Assembly (NCBI GenBank): GCA_030765065.1
Contig: CM060975.1
Span: forward strand, 106,288,094-106,352,093
Reading direction: 5' to 3'
DNA: 64,000 bases
Origin: Deroplatys truncata
Lineage: Eukaryota; Arthropoda; Insecta; Mantodea; Mantidae
In this document: positions 48,057 to 60,605 of the stretch, in pieces
How positions within the stretch are numbered: position 1 is the stretch's first letter
Layout: every line of letters starts with the position of its first letter
Notes under the pieces: generated by a model
Told to the model about the DNA's origin: nothing
What the model saw: only the letters and a program-made list of their open reading frames with translations
The model's database searches: none
Program-made: the position numbers and the translations under genes

Positions 48057-48290
48057 CTTTTCTGTTTTTTTCTCAAAAAAAAACGGCTCTGATTTTGATG
48101 AAAATACAATATATTTAATATATTTTCATGACATAAACATACGTTTTGAATTTTCTGGAAATAGTTTGTGAAGTCTTTGTCATTCGGGATGAATTTTTTT
48201 TATAATTTTGTATTAAACCATAACAGACAGAAAAGGCTTACAACACAGAAAATGTATATCTCTTTAAAACAGTAACTGTTGTTACACTGA

Positions 48291-49106
48291 ACGTCGAGTG
48301 TCATTCGTAACTGTTCGCTTTTGTGGTGCAAGGGTGTGGATGCTGCTTGCATTGTTCGTGCTGTTGTTTGCCTCGGGCTAACCCATCTAATGGGCGTGGG
48401 TAATGCAGTGATTGTGAAATAATGACTCTTTCATTACCCTAACCCTTACAATTTATATTTATTTGCCGAAGTCCAGTGAAACAAAGTATTAAATTACGTT
48501 ACGCCAAGGCAAGCCATTACCGCGTTACCCGAAAAAACAATTGCCTATTACGAAGTTACTTTAGAGCAACTGATATCCCTTAGTGGATGATCCAAGAGCA
48601 CTTATACCGACACAAGTTACATCACTGAATTATCTGAGCTAATGGGTATGAACACTGAACTCTAACGACAGAATAAGTCAAATGTGTTTCATAAATATGA
48701 GGTGTTAACTGAGTTCCTAGAGTTCTGACTTCTGAATGAATGTGTAAGGCGCGTCGATGCACGCCTTTTTACTTCAATTAAGCTTTTCCTCCCGGTTTAG
48801 GACTTTCTCCCTTAATGTAGACACGTTCTTTCCTTCCTTGCCTTCGTGTTGCAACAACTAGTTGCAATAGTTGGCTAATTCTCAGAATCCAAAATCTATC
48901 TGCATCTACCTGGAATTTACTTACGCAACTGTGTTACAACGAACCCTTACCTCGGTCTTCGCTGATAGCGAGCCACCAATTACTTCCTGACTGCCAAAAT
49001 GTTAATCTTTCCCTCTTTTCCAGTTCCAATTCTTACACACAATATATTACATGAAGTTTAAATAGGAATCATTACACACATGTTTAAATTGCTGCAATTA
49101 TATAAT

Positions 49107-49107
<1 letters not shown>
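48291..49107. other. unassigned, moderate GC
   Basis: No gene or repeat end recognised. Confidence 0.35.

Positions 49108-49138
<31 letters not shown>
49108..49138. repeat. (TTA)n microsatellite
   Basis: About ten units. Confidence 0.9.
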
Positions 49139-49140
<2 letters not shown>

Positions 49141-49234
49141 TGTTATTATTCTGCGTTGCTATTTTTATGCATAATTTACTTTATTTTTTATCACTGATTA
49201 TTTATCACTAGCGAAGTCTACCTATACTTTCAAT

Positions 49235-49575
49235 ACACAATTTATTTCAAATTACTCCTTTTTGGCAGGCATTTTCGAGATATCCTTTGATTGTTTGAAT
49301 TTTTCAGTAATATGTCATTTTTGAAGTAGTTATTATACAGTTGCTTCTTTCTATATTATGTAAAGAGCATGGAATATAGAAACCCGCTTTTAAACGTTTG
49401 ACTATCGCTTCCGTTTCTTGCATACACCTTGCGCCTACAACGAAATCTATCGTGAAACTTTTTCTGCAAACATTGATGCAGGGCAATCACAATATAACAC
49501 AAACGGAAACACGCAAATAAGGCTATATTTCGGAATAATTGTTTTTCTTCAGGAAAGTAGATATGTAAATCTGCT
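49235..49575 (+). repeat. H/B/M 3' fragment, degraded
   Basis: TTTTCGAGATATCCTTTG, ATGTAAAGAGCATGGAATAT and GACTATCGCTTCCGTTTC follow the B-end and M order. Confidence 0.6.
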
Positions 49576-49595
49576 ATATACATTTATGAGTTGTG

Positions 49596-49881
49596 TCGTC
49601 CTTCGTGGTCCAGGGGTACCATGCTAGCCTCTAGTTTCCGAGGTCGCGGGTTCAAACCCGGCGGAGGACGATGGACTTTTTTCGGGCGTTAAATTTCTTA
49701 GCATGGCTTCCTTCGGAAGGGAAGTAAAGCAGGTGGTCCCATGTCGTACATTTACGGCACGTAAAAGAACCTCAGCCCTGATAAAGAGGCCTTTGAGCAA
49801 AATTTCCGGTATTTCACGCCCAACAGAATGGGACGTAGAGCCATAGCAGTTAAAGAGCGTCCATAAATAAAATTCAGTTTT
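49596..49881 (+). mobile_element. tRNA-derived SINE, family A, best head
   Basis: Head GTCGTCCTTCGTGGTCCAGG with B box GGGTTCAAACCC and GGAGGACGATGG at the 3' side, so the acceptor ends nearly pair. The body and the tail GCGTCCATAAATAAAA are intact. It is the most complete copy in the window. Confidence 0.92.
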
Positions 49882-50904
49882 TTAGTTCGTGAGTTACTTT
49901 ATATTTACGGACGTTAATAGCCGTTTTATAGTTTCGAACTCCTCCCAGAGTCAAATACTAGCTAATGGACAGAGAAGGTAACTGATACACAATGTTTTCT
50001 CAGGGTTTTTTTTAAACTGAATATTTAAACACGCACAATCTTGAAAATATGATTTATTTAATTTAATGTTTTTTGGAACAAAAAAGAGAAAAGAAACTTT
50101 CATAATACAACTGTAGTGAGTTATACAAAAACACGAGGAGGATTTTACTAATGAAACTATTTTCACTAACATTTTAAAGAGTAAATTGAATCTATTTAAT
50201 TCATTGTTCAAAATGTTCTCGATCTACAATCAGATAATGACAAAAACGCATTACAAATTCCTTTTGGACATATGCAATTACTGCTGGTGATGTACCTATC
50301 TCTTATTTTCTTTACTGAGCTTCAACTTCTCCTCATCATTAGCAGAACAAGGACTTGAAAAAACAAAGGACGCTATTTAAGACAAAGTATTAAGGGTACT
50401 TGAGCGTTTGTTTTTAAAAGTTTATCACTACTTCTTAATTTAAATTATGCGTTACTTTTGAAAAGCTTATATAAAAAGTGTGATGCGTAACAATCATGAG
50501 TGTCTCTACACAATACAGTTCACACCAATTGTGATAAAAGTCGGAACAGCATTGATTTCAATTAGGTAATACACATTTCGTTATAGACAGGAGGTTAAGT
50601 CGACTGTCATGGGTTTACAAAATGAGTCCATATACATATAGTAGCAACGGAGCGCTTGAGACAAAAACGACCACTTAACAATAGTGACACAGTTGTTTAA
50701 TTTAAATCGTGCATTTTAAACTAATATGTATTTTTTCTATACTAATTTTTTGGTGGTTTTTCTTTTATGTTTTACAAGAGTGCAGATTGGCAGATAATTC
50801 AAGAAACACATTTTGTGATGTCTCATCTCAAACTTGAAGACAATAACCTAATTGTTATAACCTTTTTTGAGAAAGCAAGAGGTAACGAAACATATTCGAA
50901 ATAA
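49882..50904. other. unassigned AT-rich sequence
   Basis: Nothing recognised. Confidence 0.4.
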
Positions 50905-51140
50905 ACTATTAGTGGGGTTAAGGGAGCATTCTCCAAAAATCATCTGACATTATTGGGAGATACCTGAGTTAAATACAAAATTTGGTATTCATAGGTATTT
51001 TAGTTTTAAGCTACGCTATTCACGGACACACAAAAACACAAATAACGTTTCGAAACTTTCTTTTAAAATGCAAAAACCTCCGGAAAATCCGATGTAAAAT
51101 TTTTGTACCCAATAGAGTGCTTCCTCTATTCTAGGTGACC
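50905..51140 (-). repeat. H/B fragment, inverted and degraded
   Basis: GAGTTAAATACAAAATTTGG, TTTTAAGCTACGCTATTC and CCTCCGGAAAATCCGATG match B and H in reverse. Confidence 0.6.
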
Positions 51141-52065
51141 GCAGAGAAATTAAAATTCAAAACTGGAACTGAAAGCAATGGTAACTATGTGTTTTTAAAT
51201 GTTAATTCTTTTCATATTTGATTCTACGGTAAACTAATTAAAACGCAGATTCATGTGAAATGTAGCTGCTGATAGCCAAACTACACTGATGAGTGTTCTA
51301 ATAGGGTCAAAATTATTATATGATGTGCTGAATTCCTATTCAGTATTTCAAAATGAAAATCCATATTTTTCTTAAACTAATAAGACGCGGTTTCTAACCT
51401 ATCCATTGTAAGAACTACCTATTATTTTTGCATATTAATTTATCTTGTTTTGGGTGGCTTTCGAACATCAACAATTCCATTTACACTTAATAATGCAATA
51501 AGGAAAAGAGGGAATGCAGCTGGAATTGGATTCCCCCATCCCTTCCCAAGAAAAAGACCCTCTCGGTTATACAGGCAGGCAGATTCCTTCAGGATGTAGG
51601 CTCTGGAGGAAGGAGGGTGTCTGGGATGCGGCTGTTGACGGCACAGGAAAAGGAAGAAGAAAGAAAAAAAAGAAAGTGGATAGGAATTCAGTACTGGCAG
51701 TTCATTGAAATCGAATTCTACGCTTACAAAAGCCTTTTCCCAGGCAGTTCTCGAAACAAGACAATAAGTCAGCGGCAGAAGAAGAGGAAGAGGAAGAATT
51801 CTATCTTTGTCTTTTCGTTTTCTCTTTCTTTCTTTTGTTTAAAGCGAAATAAACCAGGACAGTGGCGTAATGAAAATATCGAGATCAACCAAAACATTGT
51901 GTTATTGATTTGAGCAGCTAGGCAGAATAAAAAATATTACAAGGGAACCCTGGAAATTTCCGGAATGATATTATATTTTGTTAAATTAAATTAATCATTG
52001 AGCTTAATCTTTGAGGTGTACAGGATATTGGGCATAATATTTAACATTTTAAAGTTCACTAGTAC
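51141..52065. other. unassigned
   Basis: A purine-rich segment (51645-51800, GAAGAAGAAAG type) and a GC-richer block at 51510-51650. No gene recognised. Confidence 0.35.
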
Positions 52066-53110
52066 ATTTTTTCAAAATAAAGTATAATTGAAAAAAGGTA
52101 AAATAATCACCAAATTTCATACTTGTTTCGGGCATCTTTTAGGAATGCAAGGCGAAAATTTCCATGAAATCCTCTTTAATCCAAACAATTCTTGACATGA
52201 AAACATGTTTTATTTTTTGTTTTTTTTCAAAAATAACTTTGAAGATTTGTAGAAGATAATTTGAAACATTGGCATGATAAATAAACTGTGTCTTGATGTA
52301 AACAGTCTGTGAAGCACTGTGAAGTTTACATATATGAGTGGGCATAAAATGCCTAAAAAGAAAAAGAGAAGAAAAGAAGAAGAAAAAACCCCTCTTACCT
52401 CAGAAAATTGTGGATTTTATTACAGTGTACAGTTTTTAACAAATAAAACAACTTGTGGCATTAATAGTTCCCGAAATATTCGCTGTTGCTCGGTATGTTT
52501 TCCATTTTAAGAGCACAGTTGGCTGCATTAATGTGATCTCCTCTTGACTTAGCAATCTTGCATTAATAAGCTTCATAGAAAACATGTGCACAGATGGAGT
52601 TTTAGAATTCTGCTTTCGTTTAGCCGCTTTTCTATGCACAGGAGATGCAAAAAAACTTTATTGTTTATTGTCCTCTTATAAAGGGTATTGAAATGGACTT
52701 TTAAGGATGGCATTCATGCAGCTTAATGTACATCTTGAAATATTAAGTGATAGTTCTCTTGTTTCTCATGAATCATGCAAAGAGTATGCAACATTCTATA
52801 GATATTAGACTCTAAAAGAAGAACATCATTAACTTCAAGGGTGTCTCTAAATAAAGAATAAGAAGAAGCATGAAACATGTGTTGAATAGTTGAACAGTTG
52901 ACTGTCGTCTCAGTCTCTTCTGGGCTCGAGGTACTCTACCACGAAATGCCTAATGAAAGTTCTTGGGAAATACTTATTCTGATTAGTGAAAGTACACAGA
53001 AAAATAATATTTTTTTAATAAATCTTAGGATAGCTATGGAAATAAATGTTATTGGTAAAGAAGGCGGTTTCATTTGTGAAACATCAACTTTTTCAAATCT
53101 GGTAAAAACC
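52066..53110 (+). repeat. old H/B/M copies, strongly degraded
   Basis: Ordered family phrases survive: ATCACCAAATTTCATACTTG, AAGGCGAAAATTTCCATG, AAACTTGTGGCATTAATAG, then CATGCAAAGAGTATGC and GAACAGTTGACTGTCG. Confidence 0.5.
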
Positions 53111-54009
53111 TGGGTTACACAATTTTAAATTAAATTAAAAAAAGAAGTCGTTGGAAATCTGAGTCTATTGAAATATATATCTAATATTAAATCTCTGCCT
53201 TAGTTTTGTAACATTCATTGTATTTGTGGGACTATGAATTGTTCAGAATTTGTATACAAAATGAGAAATCCTAAAATTTTAACAGAACAAAAATAATCCA
53301 AATTCGACGAATGATAATCAAACGTTGACATGCTATTTCCTTATGTTGAGTTATGCTTGCAGTAAACGTAATTCATCCTGATTCATTAGTAAGCTTAAAA
53401 CGATTTAATTTGGTACAGTAAACTAAGGTTTGCTGTATATTTGCGCATTAATATTTAATTCATATTTAACTTATGTACTAAGTGTAATAAAACAGAGAAA
53501 TTTATATTAACATCATAAATGCTGATCTTCATAGAAGTACAATAAGTTTTATATCAAATTATATCATGCTCAAAATGCAGATTTCCTATTTCTAAGCAAT
53601 GGTGCAGCTATCACAAAACACCGCTCTTAGATTTTCGAGCTCCTTATTTGAAACACGATCTGCTTAAACAGAATTTTCCAATTAGACTACTCCTTCAATT
53701 GTTTTTATCAGAAAAGTTGTTGATGTTATGTCTCCAGCGAAAAAATAAAATTCGCATAACCTTTCTTTTTTAACTATTACAAATTCGCATTCATACCTTA
53801 AGAAGTATTTAAGAATTCATTACAATATTTCTCCTATCCATGTTGTGTTAATCACGATATATTTTGATCTAGAAATGATTTCAAATGAAACACACAGTAC
53901 TCTGCTGCATACAGTAAGGTTAAATAACGCTCAGATGTTTATCGGGAGCACGGAGGAATAAATTCAGAAGTTGTAATAACGATCTCTTGTGAAGGAAAAA
54001 CCCTCAAGC
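53111..54009. other. unassigned AT-rich sequence
   Basis: Nothing recognised. Confidence 0.4.
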
Positions 54010-54530
54010 ATCTTCGATGAGACGGGACATTTCCATTTGGAAGAATATTTATTATACAGCAAGGCATATTTCGAAAACTGCTAACACCACAATAAAAATA
54101 TTTGACAAAATTGTACTATATTTTAATGACCTCTATATTTTTCCTGATGTAAGCTTTGTCTATATTTTGTGGTTTCATGGTTGTACAAAAAATATACAAA
54201 ATCCAATCAAAATAAAGGGGACTTCCCGAAAAACTCATGGTATGCAATTTATTTTTTCTCATGACAATTTATCAAACATATTTTAATCAGCATCGTAAAT
54301 CCGTTTCCGAAATAGTAAAAATAATAAAACTTTTTCCATGTAACTTCGATCCTTAGGAACTGCTGAACTTAATCTTCGTTTTTGAAGTGTGTAATATGTT
54401 ATTCTCACACACACATCTAAAAAGGATTTTTTTAGATTCAGGGATCTCAAAACACGTATTTCCGGTGAAAGCTCCATATTGAGCTTTTGAGTGGAATGCA
54501 ATATTTCCTTTAGGGAAAGTAAAAATGGAG
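54010..54530 (-). repeat. H/B copy, inverted and degraded
   Basis: Family phrases in reverse order: AAAGGGGACTTCCCGAAAA, CTTTTTCCATGTAAC, TCTCACACACACATC, AGGGATCTCAAAACACG, then TTTAGGGAAAGTAAAAATGG at the H end. Confidence 0.65.
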
Positions 54531-54788
54531 GCAATACATTCCAAAGTACACAGATGTCCACGTAGGACACTATCCTGAACCACAACTGACAAGTAGGAAG
54601 GAAGACTGGCAACCGGCATATCGCTCGTTAGCTGTGAGGACTCCACGTGACCGATATATCGATCGTTAACAGTGAAACGTTTAATATAACAGCTGATCCC
54701 CAGATCCCCAACGCGGACATGAGAAGGGCAGAGGTATTGGATGGTAGGTACAGCTTAGGTTTTCCTTCACTGTAACTAATGAAAACAT

Positions 54789-54789
<1 letters not shown>

Positions 54790-54854
<65 letters not shown>

Positions 54855-54874
54855 ATAGTAGTAGTAGTAGTAGA
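54790..54874. repeat. (AGT)n microsatellite
   Basis: About 28 AGT units with one AAT interruption. Confidence 0.95.
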
Positions 54875-55052
54875 AGGACTTCTTTGTGAACAGTTTCAAT
54901 CTACTCTTGTACAATACAACAATTGCATGGGCCTCATTGCCGTACATGCTTTTCTTGCCCCTATAATCTAACGCTGTACGTTTAATACTAAATATATACT
55001 TACTATATATAAGTATGTACTATAATACATAGTAACATAATGAAGGAAGTAA

Positions 55053-56358
55053 AACAAAACAAAATAATAATAAATAATAATAATAATAATAATAAGCATG
55101 AATTACAATTATATTACAAATATATAGTGTTCCGACCCTTAAGAAGTCGTTTTCATGAACCGCCCCCCCTCTTCTGTTCTCCAGGGCAATTAACCTCCTT
55201 TGCCGAATCTTAGACAAAAAAGAACCCATTTTATGACACCCCGCGTCCAACATAACATGCAAGCAGGCCTCCATTCTCCTATTGGACTCCATAAACTGTG
55301 GTGGTAAATATTGTTTTCTTAGCAATTCCGTTTCCCTGCACTGAGCCAGAATATGATTCCATGTTTCCCTTTCACCACAGAGTGGACATGTTCTCACTAC
55401 GGTGTCATCAGTTAATTTGTTTCCTTTCCAGGCGGCCAGTCTTAGCCACGCCAAACCACTTCTTTCCTCTCGTGAACAGTTATCTAAATAGGCCTCCCTC
55501 GCCCAGCCACGCGCTATTTGACACTGTAAGTAAAGTGAAGTTTTAGCCGTACATTGTAATTGTAAATTCTGTCAATATCACGTAGTCGTCTCTGAATTAT
55601 CTTCCATCCGCTACGTCCCATGCCCCTCCCCTGTAACCAAATGTACCCCATTCCAATTTCTTTTAAGTCCTGCCCAATTCCGTTGCCCTACACGTATCCC
55701 GCCCTTCCCGTATTTGCTCCCTGAAACACACCGCGCGTAGAAGTGTCTGATCTTCTCGTACTATGCGTAACCTGTATTTAACTGCTCTTATTTTTATATG
55801 TATGGTTTCATTGTATAAGCCGAATTCTTTAAGAACCCCACAATTTGCAGTGCCCCTTCCCACCTGTAGAATTCGCTTCAGAAAATGCGTTTGGATTTGG
55901 TTCAATTTTTCAGTCTTTTCCTAACCCAAATTTCTGCACCACATGATAAACTAGACCTAACAACAGCCCTGTATACCATCTCCGTTGTCCTTATTGGTAT
56001 ACCAGAAACTTTCATAAGAGACTTTAATGATTCCACATTTTTTACTATGCATTTAGATTTTGTGATCTTTATGTGCTTCCCTCACCTTCCGTTCTAGATA
56101 ATGTGACGCCCAGATACGTAAATACTTTAACATTCTCCAATGTCTGTCCTGCGTAGGTCCAGATCTCCTGCTGCTATATACCGCTCCATTCTTGAACGTT
56201 AGCGTTTTGGCTTTCACTTCATTCACTGCAATTCCCCATTCCTTTCAATATGCTTCTAAGCAATTTAGTTGTCTTGCAGCCCGGAAATTGATATGGACAT
56301 TAAAACTAAATCATCCGCGTATAGCAGAGCGGGTATGGGGATATCTTGAAGAAATTTA
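55053..56358 (-). mobile_element. non-LTR retrotransposon 3' half with (TTA)n tail
   Basis: Minus strand. The RT remnant PIPALLYADDLVLMS (YADD motif) is at about 56345-56300, then a frame-broken thumb region, MNQIQTHFLKRILQVG and a GVLKEFGLYNETIHIK block. The last frame has MAWLRLAAWKGNKL with the knuckle CPLCGERETWNHILAQC, ending near the 3' ATT/TTA microsatellite at 55065-55095. It is 5' truncated just upstream of the YADD motif. By its knuckle it is related in style to the 4.6-5.3 kb fragment. Confidence 0.82.
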
Positions 56359-57700
56359 ATAAACTAGAATCATTTTACAATAATATCTTTGTCATTAGGT
56401 GAACCGATGCTACGCCAAAAGTACGCTATATCACTGACACCAGCAGCCGCTGTAAGAACTATTTCTCCGTAGAATGGCTAAAGCCATCATATCCCCAACC
56501 AATTGGCTAATAAAAATGCGATTGTCGCTAACGAATCGCGAAAGCCTGTCTCACCAAGCATAATATGAGGTTGTCTACCTTTTATTGAATTATTTTGCAC
56601 AACTTGCATAACACCGTCCCGTTCTTCCATAGCAAGGGCGCTTCGGCAGTTGCAGACTCCCTAATTATGACGTTCAACTTGGAGACAAATGCTGCAATTA
56701 TTAGCTCTACCCATTGTGATAAAAAAACACTGGGCAAAGCAAATTTATAATTGTAGTTATCTTTTTGTCCTGTTTATTGCCGCTTTAATTTCTCAGGCTA
56801 TATCGCAGCATCTATATAGATATCCCATGAGCTTGACAATAGTTCGCTTAGAGCTCAGAGTTGCGTTTACATCATCAGTTTTATTTTTGGAAATGGTGAC
56901 CAGCTTGAAGTCTCCTAGTACAATTCACATTTGTTTCATTGCTTTCTCTCGGAAAGTATCAATATGCCATTCTCTTCTAGAGACCATGAGAGATCCAGTT
57001 AGATTTGTGAAACTAGGATTTTAATCTTAATTCTTCCAGAATGCGAGCTTCAACATTACCTCTCTTTCGGTACTAATGACTTTTTCATTTAAATTTGTTT
57101 CCTTTTGAGATTTTGTTTTTTAATTTTACCCCGGTGTTTATATTACATTACTTAATTTCTCACATCACCAATAAATTAATTAGTGAACAAATGTATAATT
57201 ATCTATAAAACATCCAATTAAGTCTTCTGGTAACACAATTAGGGGGGCAAGCACGACATGTAATCAACAAATTACTATGTGCGTGTTGCATTTCATCGCC
57301 TGATATACAGTGTTTCACCTCACCAGAGTATTTTTTAAACTATGAGTTTCAGTTGCAATATGGTATGTGGAATAAACTAAAACCAGATACTAAATATGAC
57401 TTTGTCAGTTTTATGCACAATTCAGCAATACCCTTAAAATACAGGGCTTGTTAACAGCCAGGTAGGTATTAACTAAATATCTTATGGGGCACGTGCGGAT
57501 GTGTGAAAATGATTAGACTCAAAGTAAAGTTTATTAATTTACTGTCTAAGGCTATGTCTCCGAGATATTGAAGCTTTAGTGTCATAATTATTATAGAATT
57601 TTTAACCAATCTGAATTAGATGACTTTCTACATAAAAGAGAATAAAGCTACAGAGGTAACTTTTTACCTTCCACTACATACAGGAATCACGGAGATAATC
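56359..57700. other. unassigned
   Basis: The plus frame 56689-57024 is 111 codons but resembles no family I know and has no clear start or splice context. The rest is AT-rich. Confidence 0.3.
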
Positions 57701-57718
57701 ACACTCAATATGCATTAG

Positions 57719-57893
57719 CCAATGATAGGTAGAGTATACCAGTCAGCTGACCAATCAAAGCCGCACTACACTGATAGTATTTCATGGTGGTGCACTTGTT
57801 TTTAATTGTATGAATGCAGTGAGTGGGATCACGTAGCATTTGTTTTCTTTTGACAAACATGCATTAAAATCTACAGTGCAGTGACTAACAAAC
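57719..57893 (+). promoter_or_regulatory. candidate promoter with two CCAAT boxes
   Basis: CCAAT at 57719-57723 and 57751-57755, 32 bp apart, lie 140-175 bp before a good start codon. Two very short uORFs follow (ATG 57813 and ATG 57859). No clear TATA box. The case rests only on motif spacing. Confidence 0.4.
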
Positions 57894-57912
57894 ATGGTTG
57901 GCGCTAAACTAG
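57894..57912 (+). CDS. candidate first coding exon, gene unknown
   Basis: AACATGG start context, then MVGAKL and a strong donor CTAG|GTAAGC; 19 nt, ends in phase 1. It sits behind the CCAAT pair. Short start exons of this form are common in housekeeping genes. I found no downstream exon on the plus strand up to 64000, so the product is unknown and a chance match is possible. Confidence 0.35.
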
Positions 57913-58486
57913 GTAAGCTCATAATAAGTTTTTCGTGTGATTATATAACCGAGTAGCACCCGTGCTACTAGTTTTACATGAACATTTAAAACTCATGCAT
58001 CTTTTCATAAGATAATTATTTCTCGACCTTTGGTATCTAAATAGTTATCATGGAAACAAGCATTCTTAACCTCAATTAAACTGTCGTAAAGCTATCAGCA
58101 CTAGTGCTACTACTGTTGATAATTTTTCTTCAATGAGATGTAGGCAAATTGATTTCAAGTTTGCGAAAACTGGATCTTAGATGACAGTTTTCAATCATTC
58201 TTCCCCTCAATGGTATCTGTGAAAATTCAAAATGTATGGAAATTAAATACTAGATATTTGTTCCATAACGTGTACCTTTCGTTCTGTGTAGATTTTGGGG
58301 CCCTGGGTTAAAAATATAATGTTTCACTAGCAAAAATTACTAATAAAATGGTGTTATTGGAGAAAAAGATATGTTTACAATGAAAAACAGCTGATAAGCG
58401 TTCACATAAGGTGTTAATTTGATTTTAGATACTTGTAAATTATTTTCAAACTTAGACCTTTCAGTCATTTTACAAATGTACTTGAG

Positions 58487-58522
<36 letters not shown>

Positions 58523-58788
58523 TTTTGCACCTCTGTAGTGTCTGCTTTAACTAGGCCCGCAGAAAGCCTGTCATATTGAACGATATTGTTCCTAAAGCAC
58601 ATACTCATTTTTTCATTTTCAAATCAAGTATTAGCATTAGATGAACTTAGACTGTTGGCAAATTCCACTCTTTTGATAAACTTTTAAACCAAAAGTTGGG
58701 TTACCAACTGCCTTGTCTCTTGTATAATCTTTTTTGAGTCCGCATTTGCTTTTAAAATTGCTCCAAACATTATGAGGCTGTGTGTTTT
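57913..58788. other. unassigned
   Basis: Contains an (AAT)n microsatellite at 58490-58521. No other pattern. Confidence 0.4.
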
Positions 58789-58988
58789 ACTTTATATAGG
58801 AAACAGAAATAGTATTATATTCCTCACCAAAATTCGGATTCGAGATTTTCACAGAAATAACGATTTGAACTTCAATGAAACCTTCAAGAAATAATGTTTA
58901 CTTTTTGGAAAAGGTTAATGTGAACAGCTTAACTTGAAAACGAAAAGTTGAATAAATACCAAATTTCATGCTTGAGTCATACATATTT
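58789..58988 (+). repeat. H/B fragment, degraded
   Basis: TTCGGATTCGAGATTTTCAC, GAACAGCTTAACTTGAAAACG and TAAATACCAAATTTCATG follow the family order. Confidence 0.55.
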
Positions 58989-59110
58989 TACTTTCTCTAC
59001 CACGTGCCTAGTATCTAGAGAAGGTATTGCATTCAACCCAAAAATTAAATACCGAAACTTCACCGGAAATACATGTTTTAAGGTGCCTGAATCCAAAAAA
59101 AAGGCATATT
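58989..59110 (+). repeat. H module, solitary
   Basis: TTTACTTTCTCTACCACGTG through CTGAATCCAAAAAAAAGGC, one complete H of about 120 bp, followed by an inverted copy. Confidence 0.8.
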
Positions 59111-59124
59111 ACACTTCATTATAG

Positions 59125-59849
59125 ATAGAAAGAGAACAGCGATAGCCACATGTTTAACTGGACGCTGTATGCAGGCTTTACAATTCCAATCTCTTTCCAT
59201 GCAATCGCGAGAAACAACTGAATGTTGACAGGACTTTAAGAGAATGACCAAGAAATGTACAATTCAAACCTTTAATAAAGGATATCTCAGAAACGCTTAC
59301 ACCACATTAAAACTTATTTTAAATAAATTGTGTGTTTTAAAGAGATCTACATTCTTTGTGTAGTACGTTTTCTCTATCGCTTAACGTTTACCAGTTATAC
59401 CTACAAGATTATACAGAATTCCCTCCGAATGAAGAGGACTTCGTAGGCTATTCCCCGAAAATTCAAGATGTGCATTTTATTTATCATGTAAATATCTTTA
59501 ATGTATGGTATCTTAATAATCCTCGTTAAGGGCCATTTTTTAGAAAATTAAAAATTTCGAAAAATGTTCCATGTAAAGGTTAGTTTGGTGTGGGGAATTT
59601 TGTTGAAAATCTTCTTTGTCGCATCTTTGGAAGATATTGGACCTAAATACCAAGTTTGGTATTTATTCTAGTTTAGGTTTTTGAGCTATGCTGTTCACAA
59701 ACACACAGACATACGGATAGGTTTCCAAAAATGCTTTAGTTGAATTCAGAACGCCTCAAATCATGTATTTCTGGTGAAATATCGGTATCGAATTTTTGGG
59801 TGAAATATAATGTTTCCCCTACTTGTTATATGTAGCAGAGAAAGTAATA
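59125..59849 (-). repeat. H/B/M copy, subfamily 2, inverted
   Basis: From the M variant (GAGAACAGCGATAGCC, AACTGAATGTTGACAGG) through B (GTTCCATGTAAAGG, ATACCAAGTTTGGTATTT) to the H end GCAGAGAAAGTAAT. It lies in opposite orientation to the H module before it and the copy after it. Confidence 0.85.
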
Positions 59850-59936
59850 AAATTTGGTAAGAATAGTTTTGTATACTCACTAATAAACTATAGAGGGTAG
59901 AGAAAGTCATCTGAATGTATCGCATCAAGTACTTTT

Positions 59937-60605
59937 TTACTTTCTCTACTACGTATAGTAAGTAGGGGAAGTATTGTATTCCACCCAAAAATTCGATACC
60001 GAGATTTCACCGGAAATATATGTTTTGAGACCCCCTGAATCCAAAAGAAACATTTTCTCAGAAATGGCTCCAACGATTTTGATTAAAATATCATATATAT
60101 AAATAGGATATTTTCATGACAAATAAAATGTATATCTTGAATTCACTGGGAATGTCTCCTAAAGTATTCTTCATTGTGAACGACTTTTGCATAACTGGTA
60201 AACCATAAGAGATAGACAAAATGTTAGTACACAAAAAATGTAGATCGCGTTAAAATACACAATTTATGTCATGTACATTTTTTTTACTGAGTGAACCATT
60301 TTCGATATATTGCTTGTTATTCCCTTAAATTTTCCAATACTTATACTTTTTCTCAAATGGGAATTCGTTATTCATATTTTTTATGTTCTGGACATGCAAA
60401 GAGAATGGAATACTCTACATAGCAACCAGCGCTTAAAAGATTTGACTATCGCTTAAAGCCTATCAATTCCCCTTGCATCTACAAGAAAATTAGCAATAAG
60501 ATTAACATCTCGATTAACATGAAGCATATGGAGAATAAGCGTTTGTAAAAATAGTTTGTACAGGAGTAGAGAAAGTCATGTGAGTGTAACACATCAGATT
60601 TTTTT
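59937..60605 (+). repeat. H/B/M copy, B partly deleted
   Basis: A complete H (TTACTTTCTCTACTACGTAT), then a direct jump from AAAAGAAACATTT to CTCAGAAATGGCTCC, so the TG-repeat half of B is missing. The rest of B and one M follow, ending AACACATCAGATTTTTTTT. Confidence 0.9.

Larger units (their letters stand above)
45588..48290 (+). repeat. H/B family copy split by two insertions
   Basis: Three collinear pieces of one copy: 45588-45601 (ACTTTCTCTACCACG), 47194-47467 (TTAGGGGAAGTATTGC through GTTATTTTTTATTTT) and 48057-48290 (TTTTCTGTTTTTTTCTC through GTATATCTCTTTAAAAC). Joined in this order they follow the family sequence without a gap. Confidence 0.82.

Noticed and set aside
49596-49670. True tRNA genes at the SINE heads (also 29591, 40617, 41597, 47627)
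   Set aside because: Heads continue into shared non-tRNA bodies with simple tails, and several copies are mutated or headless, so they are SINEs.
54681-54947. Frame with a long Tyr run on the minus strand
   Set aside because: A translation of the AGT microsatellite.
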